Made by a program: the position numbers and the translations under genes. A stretch of 64,000 nt of DNA from Treponema sp. (GTDB lineage Bacteria; Spirochaetota; Spirochaetia; Treponematales; Treponemataceae). Below, piece after piece: positions 48,777 to 57,131 of this stretch (position 1 is the stretch's first letter; the number at the start of each line of letters is the position of its first letter). The stretch lies in NCBI GenBank assembly GCA_004554075.1, contig SFOB01000004.1, positions 1 through 64,000 of the forward strand. The letters are read 5' to 3'. The notes beneath the pieces were generated by a model, which was not told where the DNA came from, did no database searches, and worked only from the letters and a program-made list of their open reading frames with translations.

Positions 48777-50585
48777 ATGTTTAGTACACTTATAAAATTT
48801 TTCAAATTCTGTGATGAAGAAAACCGTAAAAAGTTTACAGGTTCGATAATTGTCGGAATCTTCAATTCACTTTTTATGGCACTTAGAATTGGTGCGGTTG
48901 CCGTCATGCTCCGCGGAGTTATAGGAAAAGCAATCGAAGGTCAGCCTTTCGAAACAAAAACAATCTGGCTTTCCTTCGGCATTATGTGCGTAAGTATGAT
49001 CGGCGGAATCGTTACCCGCAAAGTTACCGCTATATGGCAGTGTGAAGGCGGCTACAGAACCTGCGCAAAAAAACGCATTGAAATTGCCGAGCATCTCCGC
49101 TATCTTCCAATGGGCTATTTCAACGAAAACAGCCTTGGTGAAATTACATCAGTTACTACTAACACGATGGAATCTGTTGGTGACGTTGCAACCCGTGCGG
49201 TTATGATGGTCTTCCAGGGCTTGCTTGATACTTCCCTCATTATAGTAATGCTCTTTTTCTTTGACTGGAGAATTGCCCTTGTTGGTCTTGCCGGCTTCGG
49301 TCTTTTTGAGTTCGTAAATCTTTTTATGCGCGTGGCCGTAAAGAATATTTCTGCAGATAAAATCCGCGACGATGCCGCAGAAATAGGAAAGGTCCTTGAA
49401 TACATTCAGGGAATTGCAGAAGTAAAAGCTTACAATCTTGTAGGCAAACGTAGCCGTGAACTCAACGATGTTATCAACCGCAGAAAGAAAACTCTGGTCA
49501 AAATGGAGATGCGCTGTATTCCGGTTTCGAATATTCAGTCTCTTGTTGCAAAGCTCAGCGGTGTTGCCATGATGATTGCTTCTTTGTATTTCTACCTTGC
49601 TGGCACTATGGCCCTTGCAGACTGCGCAACAATGCTTGTTTGTTCTTTCATGCTCTTCAACGCCCTCGAAGCCGGCGGAAACTACTCTGCACTTTTGAGA
49701 ACAATTGACCTTGGTGTAACAAAAGCCAGCAAGATTCTCGCCCTGCCTACTATGGATATTGAGGGTAGGGATGAGGGGGAAGTCTCCCCCTACGCCCGCA
49801 CTTCGTTGCGTGCTACCCCTTCTGCGGGGGACACCCCCGCAACGCCCCCGCTCATCCAGGCCAGCAATATCGACTTCGCCTACGACAAGCGAAAAATCAT
49901 CGATAACATTTCCCTCTCAATTCCGGAGCACAGTACTACTGCAATCGTTGGACCAAGCGGCGGCGGTAAGACAACCTTCTGCCATCTTCTTGCCCGCTTC
50001 TGGGATGTAGACAAAGGTACAGTCTCTCTCGACGGAAAAGATGTCCGCGACTACAGCATGGATAACCTTATGAAAAATTACAGCTTTGTTTTCCAGAACG
50101 TTTATCTCTTCCACGATACAATCGCAAATAACATCCGCTTTGGCCAGCCGGAAGCTCCGATGGAAAAAGTAATTGCCGCCGCAAAAAAGGCCTGCTGTCA
50201 CGACTTTATCAGCCAGCTGCCGAACGGTTACGATACAGTAATCGGTGAGGGTGGAGCAAGCCTTTCTGGTGGAGAACGTCAGCGTATCTCAATTGCCCGT
50301 GCCATCATGAAGGATTCCCCAATCATCATTCTTGATGAAGCCACAGCCAACGTAGACCCGGAAAACGAGCGTGACCTCATGAAGGCCATCGAAGAACTCA
50401 CCCGCGAAAAAACAGTCATCATGATTGCCCACCGTTTAAAGACAGTCCGCAATGCAGACCAGATTGTTGTAATAGATAAAGGGCGCATAGCAGAGCAGGG
50501 CAAGCACGAAGAGCTTGTAGCAAAGGGCGGAATCTACGCACGCTTTATCGACAGCCGTAAAGAAGCAGTTTCCTGGAAATTGTGA
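48777..50585 (+). CDS. ABC transporter half-unit (fused), pair 4, second gene, with in-frame repeat
   Basis: 602 residues. Membrane domain to about residue 320, then a linker of some 30 residues (EGRDEGEVSPYARTSLRATP and on to PPLIQAS, about 330-364) encoded by a GC-rich dispersed repeat, then the ATPase with Walker A GPSGGGKTT (about 392), signature LSGGERQRISIARAI and Walker B ILDEATANVD. The frame is kept and all motifs are intact, so the protein is probably functional. The insertion lies at the domain boundary, where it is tolerable. Confidence 0.87.
   Translation: MFSTLIKFFKFCDEENRKKFTGSIIVGIFNSLFMALRIGAVAVMLRGVIGKAIEGQPFETKTIWLSFGIMCVSMIGGIVTRKVTAIWQCEGGYRTCAKKRIEIAEHLRYLPMGYFNENSLGEITSVTTNTMESVGDVATRAVMMVFQGLLDTSLIIVMLFFFDWRIALVGLAGFGLFEFVNLFMRVAVKNISADKIRDDAAEIGKVLEYIQGIAEVKAYNLVGKRSRELNDVINRRKKTLVKMEMRCIPVSNIQSLVAKLSGVAMMIASLYFYLAGTMALADCATMLVCSFMLFNALEAGGNYSALLRTIDLGVTKASKILALPTMDIEGRDEGEVSPYARTSLRATPSAGDTPATPPLIQASNIDFAYDKRKIIDNISLSIPEHSTTAIVGPSGGGKTTFCHLLARFWDVDKGTVSLDGKDVRDYSMDNLMKNYSFVFQNVYLFHDTIANNIRFGQPEAPMEKVIAAAKKACCHDFISQLPNGYDTVIGEGGASLSGGERQRISIARAIMKDSPIIILDEATANVDPENERDLMKAIEELTREKTVIMIAHRLKTVRNADQIVVIDKGRIAEQGKHEELVAKGGIYARFIDSRKEAVSWKL
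49764..49855. repeat. GC-rich dispersed repeat (copy 3) inside ABC gene
   Basis: Contains GGGGGAAGTCTCCCCC, CGCACTTCGTTGCGTG and GCGGGGGACACCCCCGC palindromes, matching copies at 18869 and 41392. Translated in frame without stops. Confidence 0.75.
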
Positions 50586-50597
50586 TATAATTAATTC

Positions 50598-51377
50598 ATG
50601 AATTATATTATCGCAAAAGGACTATTAATTCCTTTCTTAGGAACAGCTCTTGGTTCAGCTCTTGTTTTCTTTATGAAAAAGGAGCTGGACTCTCGTATTC
50701 AGAAAATGCTTTCTGGCTTTGCGGCCGGCGTTATGGTGGCCGCATCTGTCTGGAGCCTTCTCATTCCGTCAATGGAAATGTCTGCTGACCGGGGTAAGCT
50801 TGCCTTTATTCCGGCTGCAGTTGGTTTTTGCCTTGGAATGATTTTCCTTTTGATTCTGGATAAAACTGTTCCACATATGCACCTTGATGAAACTCAGGAA
50901 GGTGTAAAAAGCAACCTTCAGAAAACTACGATGATGGTGCTTGCCGTTACCCTTCATAATATCCCGGAGGGAATGGCTGTAGGTATTTTGTATGCGGGCT
51001 GGGCTTCCGGTTCTGCCCAGATTACAGAGGCAGGTGCTTTAAGCCTTGCTCTTGGAATTGCAATTCAAAACTTTCCTGAAGGTGCTATCATTTCCATGCC
51101 GCTTCATTCAAAAGGCCTGTCAAAAGGAAAGGCTTGCTGGTACGGAGTTCTGTCTGGAGTTGTTGAACCTGTTGCCGGCTTCCTCACAATCCTTCTTGCA
51201 AGCCTTGTTATGCCGGTACTTCCTTATTTCTTGAGTTTTGCTGCTGGTGCTATGATTTATGTTGTAGTAGAAGAGCTGGTGCCAGAAATGGCAGAAGGCG
51301 AACATTCCAACTGGGGTACAATTACCTTTATGCTGGGGTTTGCTTTGATGATGATTCTGGATGTTGCTCTGGGATAA
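50598..51377 (+). CDS. ZIP family divalent metal transporter
   Basis: 259 residues, eight membrane helices. Helix 4 carries HNIPEGMAVG and helix 5 NFPEGAIISMPL, the binuclear metal site of ZIP proteins (ZupT/GufA-like), which import Zn, Fe or Mn. It starts 12 bases after the ABC pair and is probably in the same operon, so under the same operators. It ends exactly where the convergent tetR begins. Confidence 0.92.
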   Translation: MNYIIAKGLLIPFLGTALGSALVFFMKKELDSRIQKMLSGFAAGVMVAASVWSLLIPSMEMSADRGKLAFIPAAVGFCLGMIFLLILDKTVPHMHLDETQEGVKSNLQKTTMMVLAVTLHNIPEGMAVGILYAGWASGSAQITEAGALSLALGIAIQNFPEGAIISMPLHSKGLSKGKACWYGVLSGVVEPVAGFLTILLASLVMPVLPYFLSFAAGAMIYVVVEELVPEMAEGEHSNWGTITFMLGFALMMILDVALG

Positions 51378-52013
51378 TTATTTGATATGCTCGCACGGAA
51401 TGCCCATCATATGCATCATTCCGTAGCGGGTAAATTCTTCGATATTTTCAATATATTGGAAAGCAGCCTTCTTTGTCATTTTATGGGTGATTATTTCTAC
51501 GAAGGCATTTATGACGGTTGAAGCTATAAAGTGAACTGTCATCTTATCAATTTTTTTTGTCGAAACCTGATTTTTGTACATCCAGTTGAAGGTCTGCTCG
51601 CAGTTTTTAGTATATAGTTCACAGATTTCTTCCTGAAAATGTTCATGTGTGCTTCCGGCCGCCTTTGTAAGCAGCAGGGTAAAAGCGTCGAAATTATCAA
51701 AAATATAGTTCAAAAGACCATTTGTCTGTTCTGCTTCTTTTTCAAAATGTTCTTCTGAAACAAGATTATCTAAATCAAGATGATGAGAAGAATCTGCCAT
51801 CATAACTGTTTTTGTCGTTACATCAATGGCTTCATCTACAAGGGCGCAGAAAAGAGCATCCTTATCTTTAAAATGGCGGTACATTGCGCCAGTTGTAAGT
51901 CCTGCGTTGGCAGCAATTGTGCGCAGTGAGGCATTCATAAATCCTTTTTCAAGGAATTCTGCCATTGCGCTGTCGAGGATTTTCTTTTTTGTTTCTGCGG
52001 ATGCATCGCTCAT
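51378..52013 (-). CDS. TetR/AcrR family regulator of the MMPL exporter
   Basis: About 211 residues from MSDASAE. N-terminal helix-turn-helix FLEKGFMNASLRTIAANAGLTTGAMYRHFKDKDALF is a full TetR signature. The C-terminal domain binds an unknown ligand. It is divergent from the MMPL operon, and three copies of GATAACANTGTTATC lie between them, so autoregulated repression is very likely. Confidence 0.9.
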   Translation of the reverse strand: MSDASAETKKKILDSAMAEFLEKGFMNASLRTIAANAGLTTGAMYRHFKDKDALFCALVDEAIDVTTKTVMMADSSHHLDLDNLVSEEHFEKEAEQTNGLLNYIFDNFDAFTLLLTKAAGSTHEHFQEEICELYTKNCEQTFNWMYKNQVSTKKIDKMTVHFIASTVINAFVEIITHKMTKKAAFQYIENIEEFTRYGMMHMMGIPCEHIK

Positions 52014-52055
52014 GACCACAGTTTACAGTTAAAAGATACGAAAAGTCAATAAAAT

Positions 52056-52070
52056 GATAACAATGTTATC
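52056..52070. promoter_or_regulatory. TetR operator copy 1, GATAACAATGTTATC
   Basis: A 15-base palindrome on the tetR side of the divergent region, suited to autoregulation. Confidence 0.75.
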
Positions 52071-52088
52071 AAAATTTCCGAAATTCTA

Positions 52089-52118
52089 TTGACAAGATAA
52101 CACTGTTATCAGTATAAA
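52089..52118 (+). promoter_or_regulatory. promoter of the MMPL operon
   Basis: TTGACA (52089-52094) and TATAAA (52113-52118) separated by 18 bases. TetR operator copy 2 occupies the spacer. Confidence 0.8.
52096..52110. promoter_or_regulatory. TetR operator copy 2, GATAACACTGTTATC
   Basis: Lies exactly between the -35 and -10 of the MMPL promoter; occupancy would exclude RNA polymerase. Confidence 0.82.
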
Positions 52119-52125
52119 TGTTAAC

Positions 52126-52140
52126 GATAACAGTGTTATC
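52126..52140. promoter_or_regulatory. TetR operator copy 3, GATAACAGTGTTATC
   Basis: Downstream of the -10, over the transcription start; 30 bases from copy 2, about three helical turns. Confidence 0.78.
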
Positions 52141-52146
52141 ACAATA

Positions 52147-52162
52147 GTTAGTAATATCTAAC
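52147..52162. promoter_or_regulatory. GTTAGTAATATCTAAC operator, MMPL leader
   Basis: Exact outer arms of the window's common palindrome, 17 bases before the MMPL start. It puts the exporter under a second regulator besides TetR. Confidence 0.62.
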
Positions 52163-52179
52163 TAAAAACAGGAGATTTT

Positions 52180-54534
52180 ATGCAAGTTAAGAAAATCAAC
52201 GACTGGTTTGAAAAGTTCGGTCGTTTTGAAGTAAAGCATCGATGGGGCTTCCTTATCGGTTTATTAATTATAACTGTTGTTTGCAGTCTGGGCCTTCCAC
52301 GTCTTAAACTCGACAACGGAGAAGAAGACTGGTTTGATGATTGGGAAACAACAAAAGTAAATCAGGATCATTTTGAAAGTATTTTTGGTTCAACAGACAG
52401 TCTTCTGGCTCATATCAAGGCAAAAGACGTTTTTGATCCTGAAGTTTTGCAGATGATAGACGAGCTTGGTGACGAGCTTTTGAATAATGTTCCTTATGCA
52501 GGAAGTATTACTTCGCTTATGGAACTTTCTCTTCCAATTGGAACAGAGGATGGTTTTGAAGTATCCAGTCCTTTTGAAGATGGTGTTCCTTCTGATCCGG
52601 AAGAGCTTGCAGAAAAGAAGGCCTTTATTATGAGCCGTGAGTCTATTGTAAATAACCTTGTTAGTGATGACTGCACGGAAACCTGGCTTATTGTAAATCT
52701 TGAACAGTATTCAGAAAACCTTGACCAGGCAATGGCAAAAATTGCTCCTCCTGCCATGGCAATTTTTAATGACCCTAAATATAAATCAGACAAATGGGAA
52801 ATACGCCCTGCAGGACTTTCTTATACAGAATACGAAGAGGAAAAGGCAATTACATTCCAGTGTATAAGTCGTATAGGGCTTGGCTTTATCGTAATGTTGA
52901 TTTTCCTGATTGTATTTATTCGCTCTTTGCGTGGCGTTGTAGTTCCATCAATTGCAACTATCGGAGCCCTTTGTACAACTCTTGGTGCATCTGCCTGGAT
53001 GAATATCAAAGGTAATAACACAATGATTCTTGTAACAGTTCTGCTTGCAATGGCCCTTGCCGTAGGTTATGCAGTTCACTACATCAACTCATTTAAGATG
53101 TACTTTAGAAAAACAGGTCAGCGCAAAGAATCAATTGTTATGGGAATCAGAGATTCCGGCTGGGCTCTCTTCTTTACAGTAATCACAACAATGGCAGGTA
53201 TGCTTTCTTTCCTTTCTGCAAACATCAGACCTATGCGCTGGGTTGGTGGTATTACTGCTGCTGCTGTTCTTGCAGTTTTCATCTTTGAAATAATCCTTCT
53301 TCCATGTCTTTACAGCTTTGGAAAAGACCAGGAACCAGATCCGGACTTTGTAAAGAATGAAGGTTCAACAAGTTCTGACCTCCGTGTAGAAGCAATGGGA
53401 AAATCAATCCTCAATAAAAAGTGGATTACGGTTGTTGTGGGAACTGCGGTAATTCTTGCTGTAATTCCGGGCATTTTCAAAATCAAAGTAAACATGAACT
53501 ATGCTGATATGATGGGCGAGCGAACTCCTTACATTCACCGTCTTATGGAAATTACCCGCAGCCAGCTTGGAAGCCAGTACAGCTATGAAGTGCTTGTAGA
53601 GTACCAGGAAGAGGACGCCCTCAAAAATCCGCAGGTTCTTAAGAATATGGATGAAATGGCGGCCCGAATTGGTACCTTGAGTTCTACAAAGGTTTCCAAC
53701 GGTAAGCCACGAGTTTCTTCTGTAACAAAAGTTGTTAAGGAAATGAACCGCACTTTGAATGGTGACGATCCGGCAGCTTATGTTATTCCTGATGATCAGG
53801 ATCTTGTAAGTCAGGAAATGTTTCTTTATGAAATCTCTGGAGGAAACGATCTTTACAATTATGTCAGCGAAGATTTTAAGGCCGGCTACCTTCACATTGA
53901 ACTTTCTGGTTACGATGGAGAAGAAATTGTCCGCAACCTTGAAGACGTAAAAAAATGGTGTGCAGAGCTTTTCCCAGATGCATCGAATGCCGGTGTAGTA
54001 GGTGAGGTTGTTCAGTATGCCCAGATGAACGGAAAACTTGTTCGAGGTTCTATCCGCTCGATTGGAACTTCGCTGCTGGTAATTTTACTTCTGCTGATTC
54101 TTGCTTTCACATCGTTCCGTACAGGCTTTATTGCAATGATTCCTAACGTTGCACCAATTGCAATCATCGGTGGAATTATGGGATATGCCGCTGTAAACCT
54201 CGACATGATTACTGCAATGATTATGCCTATGATTCTTGGTATTGCGGTTGATGACACAATCCACTTTACAAATCATATTAAATATCACTTTGAGCTTACA
54301 GGAAACTACCGCTCGGCAGTTTTGAACTCATACCGCGAAATCGGAAAAACAATGATTATGACAACAATCATCCTGTGTGCTATGTTTGGAATCTTCCTCA
54401 CATCCACAATGACTGTTCTCGTAAATATCGGCTGGCTTTCAATCGTTGGCTTAGGCAGTGCATTGATTGCCGACTATACATTGACACCAGTATTACTGTT
54501 TATTACTAAGCCTTTTGGCAAAGAAACTAAATAA
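52180..54534 (+). CDS. RND/MMPL family lipid or hydrophobe exporter
   Basis: 784 residues, 12 membrane helices in the RND pattern: helix 1 (WGFLIGLLIITVVCSL), a large periplasmic loop, helices 2-6 from about residue 225, then a second such half. The GD-type residues in AVDDTIHFTNHIKYHF and in the first-half counterpart (VGYAVHYINSFKMYF) fit proton relay regions. It resembles HpnN/MMPL transporters that move lipids out of the inner membrane. AGGAGA precedes the ATG. A LolA-like protein and a barrel follow, making a likely envelope lipid export set. Confidence 0.88.
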   Translation: MQVKKINDWFEKFGRFEVKHRWGFLIGLLIITVVCSLGLPRLKLDNGEEDWFDDWETTKVNQDHFESIFGSTDSLLAHIKAKDVFDPEVLQMIDELGDELLNNVPYAGSITSLMELSLPIGTEDGFEVSSPFEDGVPSDPEELAEKKAFIMSRESIVNNLVSDDCTETWLIVNLEQYSENLDQAMAKIAPPAMAIFNDPKYKSDKWEIRPAGLSYTEYEEEKAITFQCISRIGLGFIVMLIFLIVFIRSLRGVVVPSIATIGALCTTLGASAWMNIKGNNTMILVTVLLAMALAVGYAVHYINSFKMYFRKTGQRKESIVMGIRDSGWALFFTVITTMAGMLSFLSANIRPMRWVGGITAAAVLAVFIFEIILLPCLYSFGKDQEPDPDFVKNEGSTSSDLRVEAMGKSILNKKWITVVVGTAVILAVIPGIFKIKVNMNYADMMGERTPYIHRLMEITRSQLGSQYSYEVLVEYQEEDALKNPQVLKNMDEMAARIGTLSSTKVSNGKPRVSSVTKVVKEMNRTLNGDDPAAYVIPDDQDLVSQEMFLYEISGGNDLYNYVSEDFKAGYLHIELSGYDGEEIVRNLEDVKKWCAELFPDASNAGVVGEVVQYAQMNGKLVRGSIRSIGTSLLVILLLLILAFTSFRTGFIAMIPNVAPIAIIGGIMGYAAVNLDMITAMIMPMILGIAVDDTIHFTNHIKYHFELTGNYRSAVLNSYREIGKTMIMTTIILCAMFGIFLTSTMTVLVNIGWLSIVGLGSALIADYTLTPVLLFITKPFGKETK

Positions 54535-54539
54535 ACATC

Positions 54540-54598
54540 GTCATCCCGAACTTGTTTCGGGATCTATTAAAAAGATGCTGAAACAAGTTCAGCATGAC
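54540..54598. repeat. dispersed palindromic repeat after MMPL gene
   Basis: Hairpin arms ATCCCGAA/TTCGGGAT and ATGCTGAA/TTCAGCAT. It fills most of the gap to the LolA-like gene and may form stable RNA hairpins within the operon. Confidence 0.8.
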
Positions 54599-54618
54599 GA
54601 GATAGAAGGAGATATACT

Positions 54619-55398
54619 ATGAAAAAACTTATCACTACACTTTCAGTACTTTTAATCGCCGGAGCTCTCTTCGCAGAGTCTGGCTACGACATCATGAAAA
54701 AAGCAGACGAAGTTGCGGAGCCAAAGACTTCCTCTTCAACTGCTACTCTTACAATTCACTCAAAGAAAGGTTCAGACCGAATCCGTGAAGTAATTATGAA
54801 AAGCAAGGATTACGGTGATGTAGAAAAAAGCGTAATCGTTTTCACTACACCAAAGGACGTTGCCGGAACCGGCTATCTTACTTTTGACTACGAAGAAGAA
54901 GATAAGGATTCTGACAACTGGCTCTATATGCCTGCAATGAAAAAGACCCGCCGTATCGCATCAAGCGGAAGCGAAGGGGAAGGAAGTTTTATGGGAACAG
55001 ACTTCACCTATCAGGATATGGGAGACCGCAGTCTCAACAAGTACGACTACAAGCTGCTTGGAGAAGAGACTGTAGACGGTGTTGCCTGCTACAAGGTTGA
55101 ATGCATCAGCAAGGCCCACACAGAAAAAGATCCACGCTACATCAGCTACATTGGTAAGGCAGACTACATCCTCCGCAAATGCGAGTTCTACGACCGTCAG
55201 GATACTCTCCACCGCGTTCTCACCTGCACAGATTTTACAACAATCAAAGGTTTTACAACCGCTCAGAAAATGAAGATGGAAAATGTTCAGTCAGGCACCT
55301 GGTCTCTCATCGAAACAAAGAATATTCAGTACGACGAAGAAGATATTGATGATTCTCTCTTCACCGTAGTTGCGCTTGAGAAGGGCCGTATACGCTAA
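54619..55398 (+). CDS. outer membrane lipoprotein-sorting (LolA-like) protein
   Basis: 259 residues with a signal peptide (KKLITTLSVLLIAGALFA, cleavage before ESG). The mature protein has the LolA-like pattern (YDIMKKADEV, a beta-rich core, DNWLYMPAMKKTRRIASS, FMGTDFTYQDM), the same family found next to many RND lipid exporters. It is thought to carry a lipid across the periplasm. AAGGAGA precedes the ATG. Flanked on both sides by repeats. Confidence 0.85.
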   Translation: MKKLITTLSVLLIAGALFAESGYDIMKKADEVAEPKTSSSTATLTIHSKKGSDRIREVIMKSKDYGDVEKSVIVFTTPKDVAGTGYLTFDYEEEDKDSDNWLYMPAMKKTRRIASSGSEGEGSFMGTDFTYQDMGDRSLNKYDYKLLGEETVDGVACYKVECISKAHTEKDPRYISYIGKADYILRKCEFYDRQDTLHRVLTCTDFTTIKGFTTAQKMKMENVQSGTWSLIETKNIQYDEEDIDDSLFTVVALEKGRIR

Positions 55399-55400
55399 TT

Positions 55401-55460
55401 GTCATCCCGAACTTGTTTCGGGATCTTTGTTACTAGATGCTGAAACAAGTTCAGCATGAC
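55401..55460. repeat. dispersed palindromic repeat before DUF1302-like gene
   Basis: Nearly the same as the copy at 54540, with a different central linker. The last bases run straight into the CTGGAG ribosome site of the next gene. Confidence 0.8.
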
Positions 55461-55470
55461 TGGAGTACTT

Positions 55471-56802
55471 ATGAAAAAACGAATTATATTATCACTTATC
55501 GGACTTCTCGCCACCGCAGCCCTCACAGCCGAAGGCGGCATAGAGTTCTCCGGTGAAATTGAGACACTCTGGGGAGTCGGAGCTCCCTGGACAGATAAAG
55601 ATACAAGTGCCGGCCGCTTTACCCTTGGAAACACTTCTCTTACAGGTCAGCTGGATGCATATTACGGAAACAGTTCAGCATACGCCGAGGCAACTTTTTC
55701 GTACGATGCAACAGGAGCCATAAATGGAAGCGGAGCTGGTGGTAATCTTGGCAGCGGTTTTAATCTTTCTCTTAATGAGCTCTGGCTTGATTATACAGAT
55801 TCCTTCTGGGGAATCCGCGTGGGTCGTCAGAAAACAGCCTGGGGAAAAGCAGACGGAATTGATATTACAAATATCCTGTGCCCTTCAGATATGTCCAGCT
55901 TTGCCGCAATGACAGGAGATGATTCAAAGCTTGCCGTTGATGCAATCAGACTTTCTTTCAGTGCAGACCAGTTTACAGCAGATGCATACTGGATTCCATT
56001 TTTTACACCTGCTTCCCTTCCTCTTGATGAAGGCAATACTCTTCGTAAATATCTGGTTCCTGAAAGTATAGATGTAGACTTTGCACCTGGTATTTCCTTT
56101 ACCTTGCCTGTTTCAATTGGAAACATTAATACTCCGGAAATTGCAATCTGGAATGGTGAATACGGCTTAAAACTTTCCGGCTATTTTTCAGCCCTGGATT
56201 TTTCTCTCTATGGATTTTATGGCTGGGATGATCTTCCGATTCTCGACTATTCAACGAATATGAATGGCATGTTGCCAGAAAGTATAACAGTAGCAGGTCA
56301 CTATGAACGTGTGATTATGGCAGGTGCAGATGCAGCACTCCCAATTGGTGAGACAGTTATCCGCCTTGAAACTGCCTTCTATCCTCAAAGACATTTTCAG
56401 AAATCAGAATCAGAAGGTGGTTCAGAACAGCGTAATCAGCTTTCGGCTCTTGCCGGCATAGACTGGATGCCTTCCGGCTGGACTCTTACAGCACAATATT
56501 ACTGTGATGTAGTTTTTGGAGATTTGGATACTCTGGAGCGTGACCAGGTTTATAAACATGGAGCAACCCTTAGTATTTCAAAATCACTGGTTAATGAAAC
56601 TCTGGAATTGAGCCTTGCAGGAGTAATTGGTTTTAATGATTTTGACAGCATGATTTCGCCGTCTGTAAAATACAGTATTTCAGATCAGATTTCAGCAGGC
56701 ATTTCTGCCATAATATTTATCCCGGGCCCTGAGCGCCAGGGAGAGTATGGGGGCTATAAAGATTTAAGCAGTCTTTGTATTAATGCCAGATTTTCTTTCT
56801 AG
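55471..56802 (+). CDS. DUF1302-like outer-membrane beta-barrel protein
   Basis: About 443 residues from MKKRIIL, with GGAG in front; an earlier in-frame start lies in the repeat. Signal peptide (LSLIGLLATAALTA before EGG). The mature protein has many beta-strands, WLDYTDSFWGIRVGRQKTAWGKADGID like porin-type DUF1302 proteins, and ends in INARFSF. It is probably the outer-membrane end of the MMPL/LolA-like system. No lipobox. Confidence 0.8.
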   Translation: MKKRIILSLIGLLATAALTAEGGIEFSGEIETLWGVGAPWTDKDTSAGRFTLGNTSLTGQLDAYYGNSSAYAEATFSYDATGAINGSGAGGNLGSGFNLSLNELWLDYTDSFWGIRVGRQKTAWGKADGIDITNILCPSDMSSFAAMTGDDSKLAVDAIRLSFSADQFTADAYWIPFFTPASLPLDEGNTLRKYLVPESIDVDFAPGISFTLPVSIGNINTPEIAIWNGEYGLKLSGYFSALDFSLYGFYGWDDLPILDYSTNMNGMLPESITVAGHYERVIMAGADAALPIGETVIRLETAFYPQRHFQKSESEGGSEQRNQLSALAGIDWMPSGWTLTAQYYCDVVFGDLDTLERDQVYKHGATLSISKSLVNETLELSLAGVIGFNDFDSMISPSVKYSISDQISAGISAIIFIPGPERQGEYGGYKDLSSLCINARFSF

Positions 56803-56810
56803 GAAGAGAT

Positions 56811-57131
56811 TTATTTCTTTCCTAAAAGAGTAAAGTCCTGCGCTTCGTTGCAGAAAATAATTCCGCTTCCTGCTTCTGCAAAGCAAGGGAGCGCAGTGAC
56901 AGCTTCTACAACGGCTGCCTTTTTTTCTGCCGGAACCAGAATCATAAGCATTTCTTTTTCTGGTACAATCTTCATTCCAAAAAAGGCAGCGTCTCCTTCC
57001 TTTGCAGTACCGCGTGCACCGATTATTGTTCCACCACCGGCTCCCGCTTTTCTGGCTGCTGCCATTGCATCTTCCGCATAGCCCTTGTTTACAATTATAT
57101 TAATCATCTGATAGTTGTTTTCTGTTTTCAT
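56811..57131 (-). CDS. PII-like signalling protein (intact copy)
   Basis: About 106 residues from MKTENNYQM, preceded by AAGGAGA. The PII core is visible: INIIVNKGYAEDAMAAARKAGAGGGTIIGARGT, then PEKEMLMILVPAEK and GSGIIFCNEAQDF. PII proteins bind nucleotides and control membrane transporters or enzymes. It follows DUF1538 and a broken paralogue, in which gene order PII proteins are expected to gate the DUF1538 membrane protein. It lacks a standard uridylylated T-loop Tyr. Confidence 0.8.
   Translation of the reverse strand: MKTENNYQMINIIVNKGYAEDAMAAARKAGAGGGTIIGARGTAKEGDAAFFGMKIVPEKEMLMILVPAEKKAAVVEAVTALPCFAEAGSGIIFCNEAQDFTLLGKK

Noticed and set aside
46966..50585. ABC pair 4 as a lantibiotic or peptide exporter
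   Set aside because: No precursor peptide, modification enzyme or peptidase domain nearby; operators and ZIP/feo neighbours favour metal-related transport.
25958..55460. Recurring hairpin repeats as a CRISPR array
   Set aside because: Copies are far apart, not regularly spaced, include in-frame coding copies, and no cas gene is present.
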